Below are positions 24,651 to 36,879 of a DNA stretch of 64,000 nucleotides, piece after piece. This DNA is from Ascaphus truei (Eukaryota; Chordata; Amphibia; Anura; Ascaphidae), in the NCBI GenBank assembly GCA_036426205.1, contig CM071573.1, forward strand, positions 45,351,664 to 45,415,663, written 5' to 3'. The position numbers and the translations under genes are program-made. The number at the start of each line of letters is the position of its first letter. The first letter of the stretch is position 1. The notes under the pieces are model-generated. The model saw only the letters and a program-made list of their open reading frames with translations, had not been told where the DNA came from and did no database searches.

Positions 24651-25232
24651 GTAAGGCTAAGGCCCCACTGCCTCAGACAGCGCGCCCGCACTGCATACTG
24701 GCGCCTCACTGAGAGGCACTTCATGCTTTTTGCACAAATACTTTCCTTCCCAAACAAGCCAGGCATTAACACAGGGTGTTTACATAGGAAGTGGTTCTGC
24801 AGAGGGGAGAGTGAAACAACACACGCACCCAGACTAGTTCCTGCTCAGTGAAGTGCCCCTCTGATTGGCTGGCGTCAAAATAAAAAAAACAACACACGGA
24901 GCTCAGCATTCAGCATTCACTCCTCCCTCCTCCCTCTTCCCTCATGAAACTGAGCCGGCCAAAAAAAAAAAAAAAAAAGCCATGACACACACACAGCTCA
25001 ACAGGCCGCCTCCCTCCTTCCCTGCTCCCCTCCTTACCTCCTCATTGGCTCACACGCGCACCACATGACGCGTCAACGCTTCAGAACACCACCTTCTGGT
25101 AGCACTTGCCGGCTGACGCGTCACAGCACGTAGTGAGCCACGGAGGCAGCGGGGACCAACAGATTGCAGGTAAGAGGCTGGTGGCGCACGCGGCCGCGCG
25201 CTCCGCCGGACACAGCGGGACCAAAGCCTTAC
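24651..25232. mobile_element. MITE, TIR gtaaggct
   Basis: The left end 'gtaaggctaaggccccactg' and right end 'cagcgggaccaaagccttac' are imperfect inverted repeats of about 20 bp. The interior is GC-rich toward the right and holds an A homopolymer at about 24961-24978. No transposase and no clear target duplication. The 'ctaaggcc' end also resembles the element at 3041-3385. Confidence 0.55.
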
Positions 25233-27727
25233 AAGTACACTTACTACAGAACACCGCACAAACATGTTAAACAATGTAAAGGAAGGGATTAATGAAAGTA
25301 ATTATAAGTCCCTGGGGAGGCAGCGTATATGTTGTTGTCAAGCCTTTTCCCAGAGTCCAAAAAATCAAGAAGGTCCTGTTTCCCTTTCTCCGTGTCTGTT
25401 AGGCTGGGGTCCGCTGTTGCTTCAAAATCCAACTTCAGCCTCTTTAGACAAGAAATGTTGGCCCATATTTAGTAAGCAGTGCTACTGTATAAGACACTTT
25501 CCGCATCCGGACACTTTATGACAAATTCAAGTGAAGGGACTGAAAGCTTCCCTCTTGCGTGTCTTATTCAATAGTATTGAGAATTTGCAGGGTTTTTTTT
25601 CACGATTAAAAAAAATTGTGTGAAAAAAATGAAAAAGGGGTTTGCAGGTCACATGGGTTATGCAAGCTAGTTTTAAAATATAAGCAACACACATTTTCAA
25701 ACATGTTGGGGGAAAACGAGAAAAGTCACAGTTTTGTTTAATTAAAAAAAAATAAGGCTAAATTTTTGGGGAAAAGGAAGATATTTCACACCCTTTTTGC
25801 AATAAAAAAAGCCTTGCACAATGTTCACAAATTTGCAAAAAATGTGCGAACTAAAACACACCAGTTTGCATAGATCTATTGAATAGCCCTGCTGGTTAAA
25901 TACAGTATAGGGGTGCATCTCCTTAGCACCACAAAATAAATTATAAGCTAAATTATAAGGGGAAAAAATATTTCACCTAATACTAGTAGCAAAAAGGGTT
26001 CGATTACTCTCAAAATGATTATCTTGATTATGGTCGACACCTTCAACTTGTAACTAGACTGTTCAGTAAAATAATCTTGTTCAGCAGATAAGATTTATGA
26101 TACCAGATACACACGAGTGCAGATATTTGCTGAAGATAAATCCCTCAATACAAATACTACCTATAATTGAATTACAAAACCATTATCATGTGCTGAATAG
26201 AGTAATGTTATGGCTGAATTTTGACAAGATAATGTTTGCTAAAGTATTCGTGCTTATACGGCGACTCCGCTGTAGGTATCTCTGAAAACACATTCTCATT
26301 CGTCTTATTTTGATGCAATATTTGCTTTGTAGATAGTGTCAGGAACTTGCAAAATGATGGGGTTCCGGACAAACCAAACTAGTTTCTTTTCCCCATCACC
26401 GTACTAATTGACATTCTGTTTGTTTGAACCCAAGTGCAAATACTTTGCTTCTTCAGACTGAAAAGCTTATAAAAATAATATGCTGAGATGACTCAGCCCT
26501 GACTGGTGAATCACAGGAAACGCTGCTGCGTTCTTCATTAATATTTAGTTAACCCTGTGGGGCCATGTATCAAGCAATTATATTAACACCCCGCTGCTGT
26601 TTTAACTGTTCATAACTTTACTTTTCCATTATATGGGGCCAACCAGCCAACACTTCAACCCACTCCCTTTATGCAATGGCACTAGAGCGGAATATAGAAG
26701 TGAGTGTCGTGCCTTTTACATTTAAGTCATGTATGTAAGTATTATTAAACAATAAGGCAAAGAAGCAGTAACTACTGGGGAGATCCTAAGAAATATTTCA
26801 CTGGCCAAAAAAAATAAATCATTTTTAAGCATGTTTAATCTTTTGCAATATTCTAATTCATTTTACATGGTATAAACTGGTATAAACTGGGTGGGAACTT
26901 AAACAGATGTTTTGGTTTTGGTCTAACATTTTCAGGTTTTTTTGTTTTGATTGGTTTTGGTTTTGGGTTTGTACAATGTTATGTCAAGAAAACAAAACCA
27001 GCAGGAAAATCATTTCAAAATTTGAACTTGTGTGGAAAATTTCAATAGTTTTATCATTTGCAAATTCAAAAGGTCAGGAAGTTTAAAGCAGCAGTCAAAG
27101 CTGCCATTTTTTTTAATTCAAAATGTTCTCCTTTATATGTGCATCAATACAATCCACACAATGATAAGTAATTAGCTAAGTTGCCGATCGATCCGTTCTC
27201 CGGTGAACGATTGGCAAAGATTCGGCTCGGGAGTTCACTTAATGGCTGCCAGCAGAAGAGGACCAAAGATGCAAAGTTCTGTGGGGAAGATCATGGCAGT
27301 CACTAGATACAATTGGTGCACTGCTAGAGAGAGGATGAGGCTGAAAAAGGGGTGTGCCAGAGCCTGTTTAAAAAAAACAGGTGAGTTGTTTAAAAAAAAA
27401 AAAATAATAATAATAATAATCTACAAGTATTTTCTCATAGTACAGAAAAAAAACCCCCACACGTGTAGGATATTGCTTGTTCTGCAGCTTTAAAAGAGAA
27501 GAAACAAATTGGAGGATAAAAGGTTTGGATTTTGAATCTGACAATCCTTAATTTAAACCTGCAGCTCTACTTTAATATGCGCTTTCTAAGTTGTGCAATC
27601 ACACGCAAATCATGTTTATGTAGTGATTTTCTCCATTGGTTCCTCTTATTTGTAGCAACATGAGTACTTTGATGCAGAGGTAATAGCACCTGTCTTAATA
27701 ATGATTAATAGATGTAGCAAACCTTAC
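25233..27727. other. SORCS1 intron, no gene recognised
   Basis: AT-rich non-coding DNA with A/T homopolymers around 25590-25830 and an (AAT)n run at about 27405-27420. The open frame at 27203-27493 ends in poly-lysine from this A-rich run and shows no domain. Confidence 0.5.
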
Positions 27728-28056
27728 TGTTTCCGGATCCGGAACATGGACTCCCCATAGCGTGACCGCGGCCGCACTATCTCCGGATCCGGAAGCATGG
27801 ACTCCCCATAGCGTGACCGCGCGGCCGCACTATCTCCGGATCCAGAAGCATGGACTCCCCATGGGTGACCGCGGCCGCACTATCTCCGGATCCGGAAGCA
27901 TGGACTCCCCATAGCGTGACTGCGGCCGCACTATCTCCGGATCCGGAAGCATGGACTCCCCATAGCATGACTGCGGCCGCACTATCTCCGGATCTGGAAG
28001 CATGGACTCCCCATAGCGTGACCGCGGCCGCACTATCTCCGGATCCGGAAGCGCGC
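27728..28056. repeat. 50-bp GC-rich minisatellite with NotI sites
   Basis: About six to seven tandem copies of a 50-53-bp unit. Each contains tccggatccggaag, 'catggactccccatag' and usually gcggccgcactatc. The ccggatc words start near 27733, 27783, 27836, 27886, 27937, 27989 and 28040. Copies are over 90% alike by eye, with small differences such as gcgcggccgc in one and ccatgggtgacc in another. It is CpG-rich in an AT-rich neighbourhood. Open frames run through it on both strands only because stop codons are absent from the unit. Confidence 0.93.
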
Positions 28057-28379
28057 TATCTCTGTATACCGCGGCTCCAGAGTCCGCAAGTCTTGCTACA
28101 GCTATATTTAAATGCAACGTATAGGGCTTCTTCCACAGATCATTTGCCCACAATTACTTCAATAATCTTACCCTTTACAATTCAGGACCTTCTCCTTTAA
28201 CAGATCTTTGATAAAGGATAGCACTTTTCATTAAAAAAACAAACATTTTTGTTTAATTGAAGCAAAGTTTCTTTATTAAAGACAAATTACTAAGCAGCAA
28301 AATTATATTTCTGTGAATGCACACACAGGGAGAGTTTACTAAACCTGTCCAAGGTGCTGAAACCATAGTTTGTATGTAT

Positions 28380-28560
28380 GCATGTCTTTCCTTTTATAGC
28401 GCCATCAATGCACATAGCGCTTCACAGTAGTAATACACGTGACAATCATAGAAATACCAAATATACAAATAACAGGTCATTAAGACATAAAAATGACATT
28501 TAGGAAAAAGAGTCCCTGCTCTGAAGAGCTTACAATCTAATTGGGAGGAACAAAGAGATA
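28380..28560 (-). repeat. Dispersed repeat, SINE/LINE-tail-like
   Basis: Includes 'tagcgcttcacagtagtaa' and 'gagcttacaatctaattgg'. The second block is also found in the SINE at 9545-9815, in the same orientation. There is no polymerase III box, so it may be only the tail of such an element. Low-confidence classification. Confidence 0.35.
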
Positions 28561-28737
28561 CAGTTTTGCTTTATTTTGCACTGATAGATACCATTCACAA
28601 GCATTTCATGAATTGCATGTGGGGGAAATAGGTGCAACTAACAGATTTATTCCTTTGGTTGATTTGTTAACCTGACAATGAACTAGAAAAATAATCAATA
28701 AAAAATATGAAGTAATTATATAAAAACTACATTATTT

Positions 28738-31110
28738 GGGGGCATGGTCAGGGCTGAACTGAGCAGTTCAACTCTACGAAACAAGGTGATATTCAGCCCT
28801 TAAACACTTAGCAAAAAGCTCCTTTCAGGCATAAATTGAGTACTTAACAGCTTGTAAATTGTTCCTGGTACCCCTCTGGGATCAGACCGCCGCTCAATGG
28901 ATATACTCACGATCCAAGAAGGACTTCTACAGTCACTGCTCCACGAGGATCTCCCGTGAGCCCCTGATTAATCCAGGACCTACGGAGAGAACCCGGCGGG
29001 GTGAGAACCCCTTGGTCTGTTGAGGTGATCAGATGGGCTCCTGTGCAGTTGAGGGCAAGTGTTGTGTGTGGACCAGAGACGAAGGACTGCAGGCCAGGAC
29101 GGCAGCCGGAGGCGCGAGTGAAGTGGCCTAACACCAGCGGCGGGGGAGAGACACGGCACTGCAGAGGAGGTAGTTAGCGAAGCGGAGGGGGACCGCCTGT
29201 CGGGAGTCCAAGCTCTGGCACAGTGGGGTGCTCTCAGCTGGCGGCTGCCAGCTTCTGAGGCTGCTGCGGAGGCCCTGGAAGTGCGGTGAAGCGGCTGTCT
29301 TGCCTTGACGCTCGGCAGCGGTGCCGCTGAAGATCGCGGACCTGTCTACCCACCCCCCCTACACACAGCGAGTCCGAAGCCTCCAAATGATGGCCCAGAC
29401 CCAGCACACTGGGGTATAATCTCCCAGACGCCTGCTACGGAGGAGGCCTCAAGACTGCCCAGAATGTCCACTCTACCCAAGATGGCTGCCGATGGCCTCT
29501 AAGAAGCAGCAGGGAACTACAGTAAGTGCCAGTCAGCTACTGACATTGAGGGTGAAAATCCAGAAGCTGACAGTCCCCTCATTCATTCAAACACAAACTC
29601 AAAGCCTTTAAGTAAAATCCTGCAGCTCAATATCCTTCTTCCTCAGGGGAGCATCCACCCCCCTTTCTTTTTGTGTGTATAAGAATAATACATGGTGGGG
29701 GGGAAAAAGAGAGACAAACAAATCAACAAACACACAGACTGCAGTACAGTGATCTCTCACAGAGGAATATGTATCCCTCTAAAAGATCTGTATGCACAGA
29801 AAAGCCTAAATAGAGCTGGCTAAGATGGCGTCCTGAGACCCATGTTCCGTAAAAACCTGGGCTTCATTCTAAGCTTATGACAGCAAATCAGCTCTGACTA
29901 ACCTTCTAAAAATAAACCTCATCACACCCATTTACCATGGCTTCGAAAGCTGTTAGAACCGTCAAAAAGAGAAAGAACCAGAGGGAGTTACGAGAATACT
30001 TTAAAAAACATGGTCGGCCAGCCCTGCAACAGGTGGAGTTGGGAGAGGATCCCTCTGTGGAACACTCAGATTCTGAACTAGGGATGGAGACCGAAACTCT
30101 CTCCATGAAGAACGTCTTACTTATCTTCTTTAATAAAATTGAGTCCCTATTTCAAACAGCAGTGAAGGATATTAAAGGGGAGATACCTTCCCTGGGGGAA
30201 TGCACCAGCTCTTTAGAATCCAAGGTCGACGCTACAATCACCCGGCAATCCCTTATGGACGCTGAGCTCAAGGAAGTGAAGTCCCAGCTCCTAGACATCA
30301 AAGACAGACAGGAAGATGTGGAGAACAGAGACCGTCGTAATAATCTCCGGACTCGGGGGATCCCGGAATCAAAAATGGATATCGAGGGGTTCATGGGCAA
30401 ATGGCTAACATCAGCCCTTCCAGATTTTACAGAGGAGTCTCTTACCCTGGACAGATGCCACAGAGCCCGAAGAATGAGACCCCAACCAGGAAACAGACCA
30501 AGGAATGTGGTGTTGAGATTCCACTACTTTAAAACAAAGGAGGCCTTCAACACGGTGACGAGAGGCTCCAGAGACCTCAAGTTCCAAAATACACCCCTAC
30601 AGGTATACGCTGACCTGGCGCCTTCCACACTTGCCAAAAGAAGAAATCTCTCAGAGGTAATGGCGAAATTAAGATACCGCAATATCAAATATAGATGGAC
30701 ATTTCCCTTTGGACTCATAGTAGTTAAAAATGGGAGACCTCAGACACTCTGGAACCCGGACGACGGTGAAGCCTTCCTCAACCGCCTGGGCCCCCCACCC
30801 TTCGGACATGCTTCGGGAGGGGGGAGCCTTCCAGCCCTGGACCCATCTTGGTCCACAATTCCTACAAGGAGATCCTCCCACCCGGACGCAATAGGAACTG
30901 GGCTTCATTAGGTGAAGGGAGAGGATCATGATAACTGTGTGAAGAAGACACATACCTTGTGAGACCACCTGACAATGTATTGCAGGATCTTCTGCCAGGA
31001 AAAGGGTTCATTCTCTATGCAGCCCAAATTTTACAAACTTCCTTTGTTTTTCCCTTTTCTGACCACTCATCGAAACAGACACCGGACGCTGGTACCAACC
31101 CCTAAGCTGA
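28738..31110 (+). mobile_element. L1-type LINE, 5' half (5' UTR, ORF1, start of downstream region)
   Basis: Starts around 'ggggcatggtcagggctga', with a GC-rich 5' UTR of about 1.2 kb. ORF1 follows at 29937-30911, then about 200 bp. The ORF2 expected after that is missing: sequence beyond about 31110 is unrelated. The region from about 30885 to 31110 is repeated in inverted orientation at 32950-33172. The LINE's own 3' end is therefore not attached here. Confidence 0.8.
29937..30911 (+). CDS. L1 ORF1p-like RNA-binding protein of a LINE
   Basis: An intact frame of 324 codons beginning MASKAVRTVKKRKNQREL. The order of parts is that of L1 ORF1p: a basic N-terminus; a heptad-rich coiled coil at about residues 60-125, including 'LESKVDATI' and 'LKEVKSQLLDIKDRQEDVENR'-type spacing; an RRM beginning with the hallmark RRNNLRTRGIPES at about 133-145; and a C-terminal domain with 'RARRMRP' and 'PRNVVLRFHYFKTKEA' near 178-205 and 'YADLAPSTLAKRR' near 225. 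In the family this protein trimerises, coats LINE RNA and acts as a nucleic-acid chaperone. It is not a host gene. The frame is undamaged, but the matching ORF2 is absent, so the copy cannot move by itself. Confidence 0.88.
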   Translation: MASKAVRTVKKRKNQRELREYFKKHGRPALQQVELGEDPSVEHSDSELGMETETLSMKNVLLIFFNKIESLFQTAVKDIKGEIPSLGECTSSLESKVDATITRQSLMDAELKEVKSQLLDIKDRQEDVENRDRRNNLRTRGIPESKMDIEGFMGKWLTSALPDFTEESLTLDRCHRARRMRPQPGNRPRNVVLRFHYFKTKEAFNTVTRGSRDLKFQNTPLQVYADLAPSTLAKRRNLSEVMAKLRYRNIKYRWTFPFGLIVVKNGRPQTLWNPDDGEAFLNRLGPPPFGHASGGGSLPALDPSWSTIPTRRSSHPDAIGTGLH

Positions 31111-32949
31111 GCAATGGATCCCATTCTGGAATGGAGTAACTGAAATATTGAAATTAGTACTGCATTTTTTTTAAGGAAATATCCCTTAATGATTCTCCAA
31201 GTTTTACAGCTACAATAAACTTGAAACCTCACTGGGGTACAGCCCAACTGTAGCCCTCATGCTGTAACTGCATCGCGGCCTCCAAGGGTGGTACATGTCG
31301 GAAAATGGACGCACTTGGAGTCAGGCGATTTACCCTAAATCACCAAGTGTTGGGAGCTACGGTAGTAGTGAAGCCTTAACCATTACACCAAATAGCTATC
31401 CACCTTGTAATATAAATGATTGCCATTTATTTCCTTAACATTCCTGTTCTGTCAGGATCTGCAACATGTTAGATTTAACAAGCAGTCTACGGAGCACATT
31501 TTCTTTACAAGAGGTTACTGTACTAAGGAAAATCCATGCATTCAATCCATGTAGGGAGCCTTGCAATACTTCACAACACATACCTATGCTCGACCATTTT
31601 TAGCTGACAACCCTTTCTGAATTAATGTAGGGAGTTTTATCTATTGCAGACACTTGCAAGGCATACTGGGTCAAACTTCAGGATACATCCATCATCTTAA
31701 AGCTGCTACAATCACACAATATAATCTGTGTGTCAGGTTTTGTTGTCTTATTTTACTGCATCCAGGAAACTAATATTGGAAACACGTCAGTGCCAGTCCC
31801 TCCTGAAATAACTCGTGTTAAAGAAAAAGTCAGGAAAAAAAGATGGATAGCTCACTTCTTCAGAAAATAAAATGCATATCTTGGCCATTCAAGAAGTGTG
31901 AAACTTAAGCTTTTCTTGATGCTATTTTTTGGGGTATACAGAAGGATGCACAGATGCTCCTTCCCCTCTGGTTTACAAGCAGCCAGTTGGCATTCCTATA
32001 GCACAGCTGTGAAGCACGGCTCGTGTTTCCCCAGGACATTGTAGCTGGTGTATATTCATCTGGCCATAGAATCTAGATGCTGTTTAATGTATCATTTCAA
32101 GCTACCCGCAGATGAGCCATGCAATAAATATATTGCTAGTCTGCTTTGAGATAAGTGGGCAACTAACTAGCAATATTTAACGACAGAGAGAGTGTGAAAG
32201 AGAGTGAGTGAGTGAGTGAGAAAGTGTGCGTGAGAGAGTGTGTGAGAGTATAAGGTACAGCAATATGACCTCAAATTGTTATAGCAGGTCAGACAAAGCC
32301 TTGAAAGCTTAAATCTGAGAGGAGCACATACTGCAGTGCAGGTGTGCGCAAACTTGCCCCCCTGCATGCTGCCCCCCTGCTGCCCCCCCCCCCCCTTTAC
32401 TTTGGCTCTGGTGTCAAATGACGCTGCGGGTCATGTGACGTAATTTTGCTATCGATATGTGACATCACGTAACCCTGTGGCGTTATTTGGTGGTCTGTCT
32501 ACCCAAGCTCCAACCACTGAGATTCTTTGGGCTCTGAGCCTACTGCAAAGATGAGGCTAAACTATGCCCAGATCAATGGTATTTACTTCGCTTGCAAACC
32601 ATTAGTAACCTTATAATAACTTGAACCTGAAAACATAACATAGTATATCAACATGAAATTTTTTTGCATTAACTCTCACAAAACCAAACTATCGGGTACA
32701 ACCCCATATTAACTGGAATTATAAAACATAATATGACAATTCAACGATTAGTGTTTTTACGAATAGTCCTTTTAAATTAAACCCTCAGGATTTGCCAAAA
32801 CAGGAGACCCCCCCAAACCTCAGTTTTGGGCGTTCAGCCTTTTCCCGCTCCTAACCAGGAGCGATCTGTCCAAGAGATTTCCCGTGGATCTGGAGTTAAA
32901 GGGTAATGGGGGTCATGAGTCAATAAATCTTGGAGAATGTGGACCTATT
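31111..32949. other. Spacer between inverted L1 arms, no gene recognised
   Basis: About 1.8 kb of non-coding DNA. A (GAGT)n-like microsatellite lies at about 32195-32250 and a C run at 32379-32394. The - strand segment at about 31260-31405 has an A-box-like tggtgtaatggttaag, which could be a decayed tRNA-derived SINE, but no B box was found. Confidence 0.45.
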
Positions 32950-33172
32950 GTTCAGCTTAGGGTTTGGTCCCAGCATCCGGTGTCTGTTTCAATGAGTGGT
33001 CAGAAAAGGGAAAACAAGGCAGTTTGTAAAATTTGGGCTGCATAGAGAATGAACCTTTTTCCTGGCAGAATGTCCTGCAATACATTGTTGGCTGGTCTCA
33101 CAAGGTATGTGTCTTCTTCAGACAGTTATCATGATCCTCTCCCTTCACCTAATGAAGCCCAGTTCCTATTGC
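32950..33172 (-). mobile_element. Inverted L1 fragment
   Basis: Reverse complement of the end of ORF1 and the following region (about 30885-31110). Shared words include 'gaccactcat' versus 'atgagtggtc', 'tcattctctatgcagcccaa' versus its complement, and the 'ctaatgaagccc' complement of the ORF1 stop region. The identity is high but not perfect. The pair makes 220-bp inverted arms separated by about 1.84 kb. The left border of the 14.4-kb duplication (33152) lies within this arm. Confidence 0.85.
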
Positions 33173-34141
33173 ACTCACACATCTCACTCCTAGCCAAAGG
33201 CACTTACACTTACAGCCATCACCCTTACTACTCCTCCATAAGCACCTACACCAATCCACCAAGTGCAATTACACTTAATCCTAGTGTCACTGTCTCTCAC
33301 AACATTGCTTGGATTATAGAAACCATAGGGCATTGTTTGTATCCTATAATGTACAGTAAATAAAGATCCCACTTGTGGTTCATTTGCATGTCTCAGACAG
33401 GTCAGCAACCCTGCCTTTCCCCATTATTTCTTTGCATACAACGCTTCCACTGCAGCCAGGGATTCTACAGTGTGAAACTGAGCACAGTACCAGAGCTTTA
33501 GAAGAATGAAGTAATAATATAATACAATACAAAGTAACTATAATCCTTACTCATGATATTCTGCATACTTTTACAGTGGAAAGACTGTTGCACAAGGCAG
33601 TTTTAAATTGGACTTTAGTGACACATGGCTTTCAATCGGTTGATGCGATTTGATGCTGTTGTAGAAGCCCTGCTAGGACTGTATAATGAATGAACAGATA
33701 TGTTCTACATGGTAGATATGGATTTGGGCTGGGATTCAGACTAATACCACTGGTTTCTACTGCTTAAATTAAAAAGCTGGCTGATGAGTTACTCCGGGGA
33801 CGCCGTGGCTGCCAGGAGGAGTTCTTCTGCTCAGATGCAGCTGCAGCTTTGTCTTTTGTGAGCAACAATGGGCATAGAACTCTGCCGAGTTTTTCTTTGC
33901 TTATTATTTATGTTGCGTTGCCGACCTCGTCAGGGACAGAAACAAAGAAAGAATAAAGCAGAACACCAAATGATATAACGTTCAATTAGAGTAACTACAT
34001 GGTTAAAAGAATTTGCAGCACATGGACCAATTGAACAAGACTGTCACACACACAGGCAGGAAAAATAGGTCAGTTAGAATATAAATATGCAAACTGCAAA
34101 AACTATCCAATGGACTTAAAAGCAAAAATGTTTAGTATGAG

Positions 34142-34921
34142 TAGTGCCGGTGCAAGGGTATTCGGCACCCTAGGTAAACCTCCAGCCCTGCGTCCCCATT
34201 CTCCCCCACCCTGATCTTTCAGATTTTCTATGTTACTATTGCCCCATTCTCTCACCCCCTCCTCTTCCTCTCTCATCTCACCACCCTCCTTCTCTTCTTC
34301 CTCTCACCCCATCCTTCTCTTCTTCCTCTCACCCCCATCCTTCTCTTCTTCCTCTCACCCCATCCTTCTCTTCATCCTCTCACCCCCTCCTTCTCTTCTT
34401 TCTCTCACCCCCTCCTTCTCCTCTTCCTCCTCTTCCTCTCATCCCCTCTTTCTCTTCCTATATCACCCCCCTCCTTTACTTTTCTCTCTCACCACCTCCT
34501 TCTCTTCTTCTTCTATCACCCCCTTCTCTTCTTCTCTCATCCCCCCCTCCTCTTCCGCTCTCACCCCCTCCTCCTCTCACCTACCTGGCTTCATGGTCTG
34601 AGGTGGAGCAGGGCAGCAGAGGAGGGCGTCAGTGGGAGAAAGGGACAGAAAAAGTCACGCGGGGGGAGAAGAGGACTGAGGACCGTTGGAGCAAGAGCAG
34701 GATGGCACAGGAGGATGGCTGTGGCAGCGGCAGACGTGAGTGAAGACTTCCAGGTCAGACTGCTGGGGCGGACTCCTCCCCGGCCGTCCTTTTCTGTCTC
34801 CCTGCTCTGCTCCTGCCATCCTCTCTCGCCGCCACCCACCATCCTCCTCTGCTGCCGCCGCAGTCCAAAATATGCCGCCCTAGGCGACCGCCTTAGTCGC
34901 CTAGTGGTAGCACCGGCCCCG
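34142..34921. mobile_element. hAT-like MITE with perfect 8-bp target duplication
   Basis: Flanked on both sides by agtatgag (34134-34141 and 34922-34929). The ends are the inverted pair 'tagtgccggtgc' and 'gcaccggccccg'. A pyrimidine-rich low-complexity core (about 34230-34580, TTCCTCTCACCCC units) lies inside, followed by a GC-rich segment. 780 bp, no transposase. The open frames in the core are serine/proline low complexity. Confidence 0.88.
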
Positions 34922-35450
34922 AGTATGAGTCACTGCCAAATAACGGCTGGATGAGGAATACAATATCAAACAGAGCTTGATGAACCTGCCCCATAGTTAG
35001 ATAGAGATTGTTCAAATATACTGAAATATGAGTATTTCCAGACATTGTACAATTTAACTTGAATAGATAGTGAAGAAACGCTGTGGTTGTACTTTAGGTT
35101 AAATTGACAATATAAGCAAACTGGTTGTTTCCAATCTGGAATAAACTTCTATGTGCAGATCTAGCAGACAATATTGCACCCGCTGTAGTGCCCCCTGCTG
35201 GTTAGTGTTTTAACCCCTTTTATGCGCAGTTGATCCAAGACAATGACCACTTATCCCAGTGGCGCGCTGGTTATGAGAAATGCGCCAGCAAGTGCAATGA
35301 CGTCTGCTACATCTGTATGTATGATGCCCGCTCAATAATTTCAAGAAGGGTACAGATTCTGATCAAAGTGCCCTGGGTGGAAGCGTCACATAAAGACTGA
35401 AGCTGAAAACACTGTCTTGGCTCATCTTTGTAACAAATGTTTCTCGTTAG

Positions 35451-35515
35451 GACTGTGACCAGCTTGAACAGAGACGCTGACCTGGTTCATCTGGAGACCA
35501 AGAGCGTGGAAGGGC
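35451..35515 (+). CDS. sorcs1: SORCS1 VPS10-domain exon (third visible)
   Basis: A 65-nt exon with acceptor TCGTTAG ending at 35450 and donor GTAAGT at 35516. The opening G completes the Trp codon begun at 16503-16504, and the closing C begins a His codon finished by exon 43093. The 21 whole codons contain DADLVHLE, conserved across SorCS proteins in the beta-propeller. The length and both phases match what the neighbouring exons demand. A damaged duplicate is at 50130-50196. Confidence 0.92.
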
Positions 35516-36568
35516 GTAAGTACATCAACTGTCATATTAAGTTTTATACACCAAGAATAAAAAATACTAAACATAAATCAACAATATATATGCAAAAGGA
35601 AAGAAAAAAACAGAAAACTCCCCATGCTTTGCACAAGGAGACAATGTTCAACAGTTTCAAGGCAAGAATGTACTTGTTTTTGTTTCTTGGATAAATAATA
35701 ATGTTGTTGGACCCGGAGAAAACAGACAGAATACATGCCTTTCACATGACATTCCGGCCCCTCCATCTGTGGTGCGATTCCTTACTTATTGGGGGACGGC
35801 ACTTTGCGTTACACACGACACAGTAACATCACATAAGAGAGGAGCTGAAATACATTTCTGCCATGTTTACAAACTAAACACAAAACCCCAGCAAGCTCTT
35901 TTTGGGAACCCCTGAGCTTGTGTTTTGTTAACCTATTCTCAGCTGTTTCAGCTGTTGGGGGTTGGTGGCTCCTCCTTCCCAGGTTTTAAGCCCGCCCCTC
36001 CCCACTTCCCAAGTTAGTAGGTCCTTTCATTCTACTGGATATAGATCCAATGTGTTATTTCTCCCTCCTAATTGAGGTAAATGAGAATTTTAATCCTAAT
36101 AGAGGTATATTAGTATTTTATCTGGAAGTGTTAGGACCTGCGAACTGGCCAAAAGGTTAAACTCAATGACCCTTTTTCAAGAGAATATGTAAGTATTTTA
36201 CTGTGTATTTTTGTCATGTTGGATGTAGCATTGGGCTTGTCTGTCGTATGTTTACAAACTAACATTGAAAACATATTTAGAAAGACACTCAGATGTAAGC
36301 CCATATTCACTAAGTTGTGCTAGTTTTTTTTATAGGTCACCTTACGACTCACATCTAAATAAAGATTTCTTGAGGAATAGCACCAGATACTAAATAGGGT
36401 GTTTAATCTCTAAAGCAGGTCCCTAGCATTGGATCACTCTAGTCCAATATGGGCCTGCACCTTTAATGAATGATAACATGTTTCAACACATATACTATAT
36501 AGTTCAACACTACTATATAGTCCAAAGTGGCCATTTGGAACATTTTCATACACAAATCCTGATACACT
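35516..36568 (+). other. SORCS1 intron, no gene recognised
   Basis: Non-coding sequence between the exon and a MITE. The duplicate copy (50197-51490) is diverged by many small indels. No RNA gene or classifiable repeat was seen. Confidence 0.5.
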
Positions 36569-36879
36569 GGCGACACACTTTATTCGAGCTTGGCTAGTCC
36601 CACGAATTCGGGTATATTTCCGCTGGCTGCAATACTGCACAGTATATATATATATACTGCATTACAATTCATGAATTTATGCCATCTGGTAGACACGCGA
36701 AGCATTGCAGCCTATTAAATCCTAATCATTATCATTTAACAGATCAGCCGCCCATCAGCCAGGCATGAACCCAGGCTGGGAAGGCAAATGCAACGGGGCT
36801 TGTCAGAGGTGAGTAGCGGCGCATTCCAGGTATCTGCCAGGTACATACCGGGTATTTGCTCGAATAAAGTGTGTCGGTG
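36569..36879. mobile_element. MITE with 18-bp perfect inverted ends
   Basis: gacacactttattcgagc at 36572-36589 and its exact reverse complement at 36858-36875 bracket about 270 bp. The flanking words tacact (left) and tacact (after 36880) may be part of a target duplication. No transposase. The copy in the second duplication unit keeps the right end at about 51719-51736, but its left end is not readable. Confidence 0.65.

Noticed and set aside
27830..28200. Overlapping open frames on both strands encoding repeats such as TAAALSPDPEAWTPHS
   Set aside because: They are produced by the stop-free minisatellite unit and change frame at unit-length differences; there is no start context or domain.
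31260..31405. tRNA-like A box on the - strand
   Set aside because: No B box or cloverleaf could be formed; at most a decayed SINE head.
34230..34601. Serine/proline-rich open frame of 123 codons
   Set aside because: A low-complexity TTCCTCTCACCCC tract inside a MITE; it is absent from the duplicate in any equivalent form.
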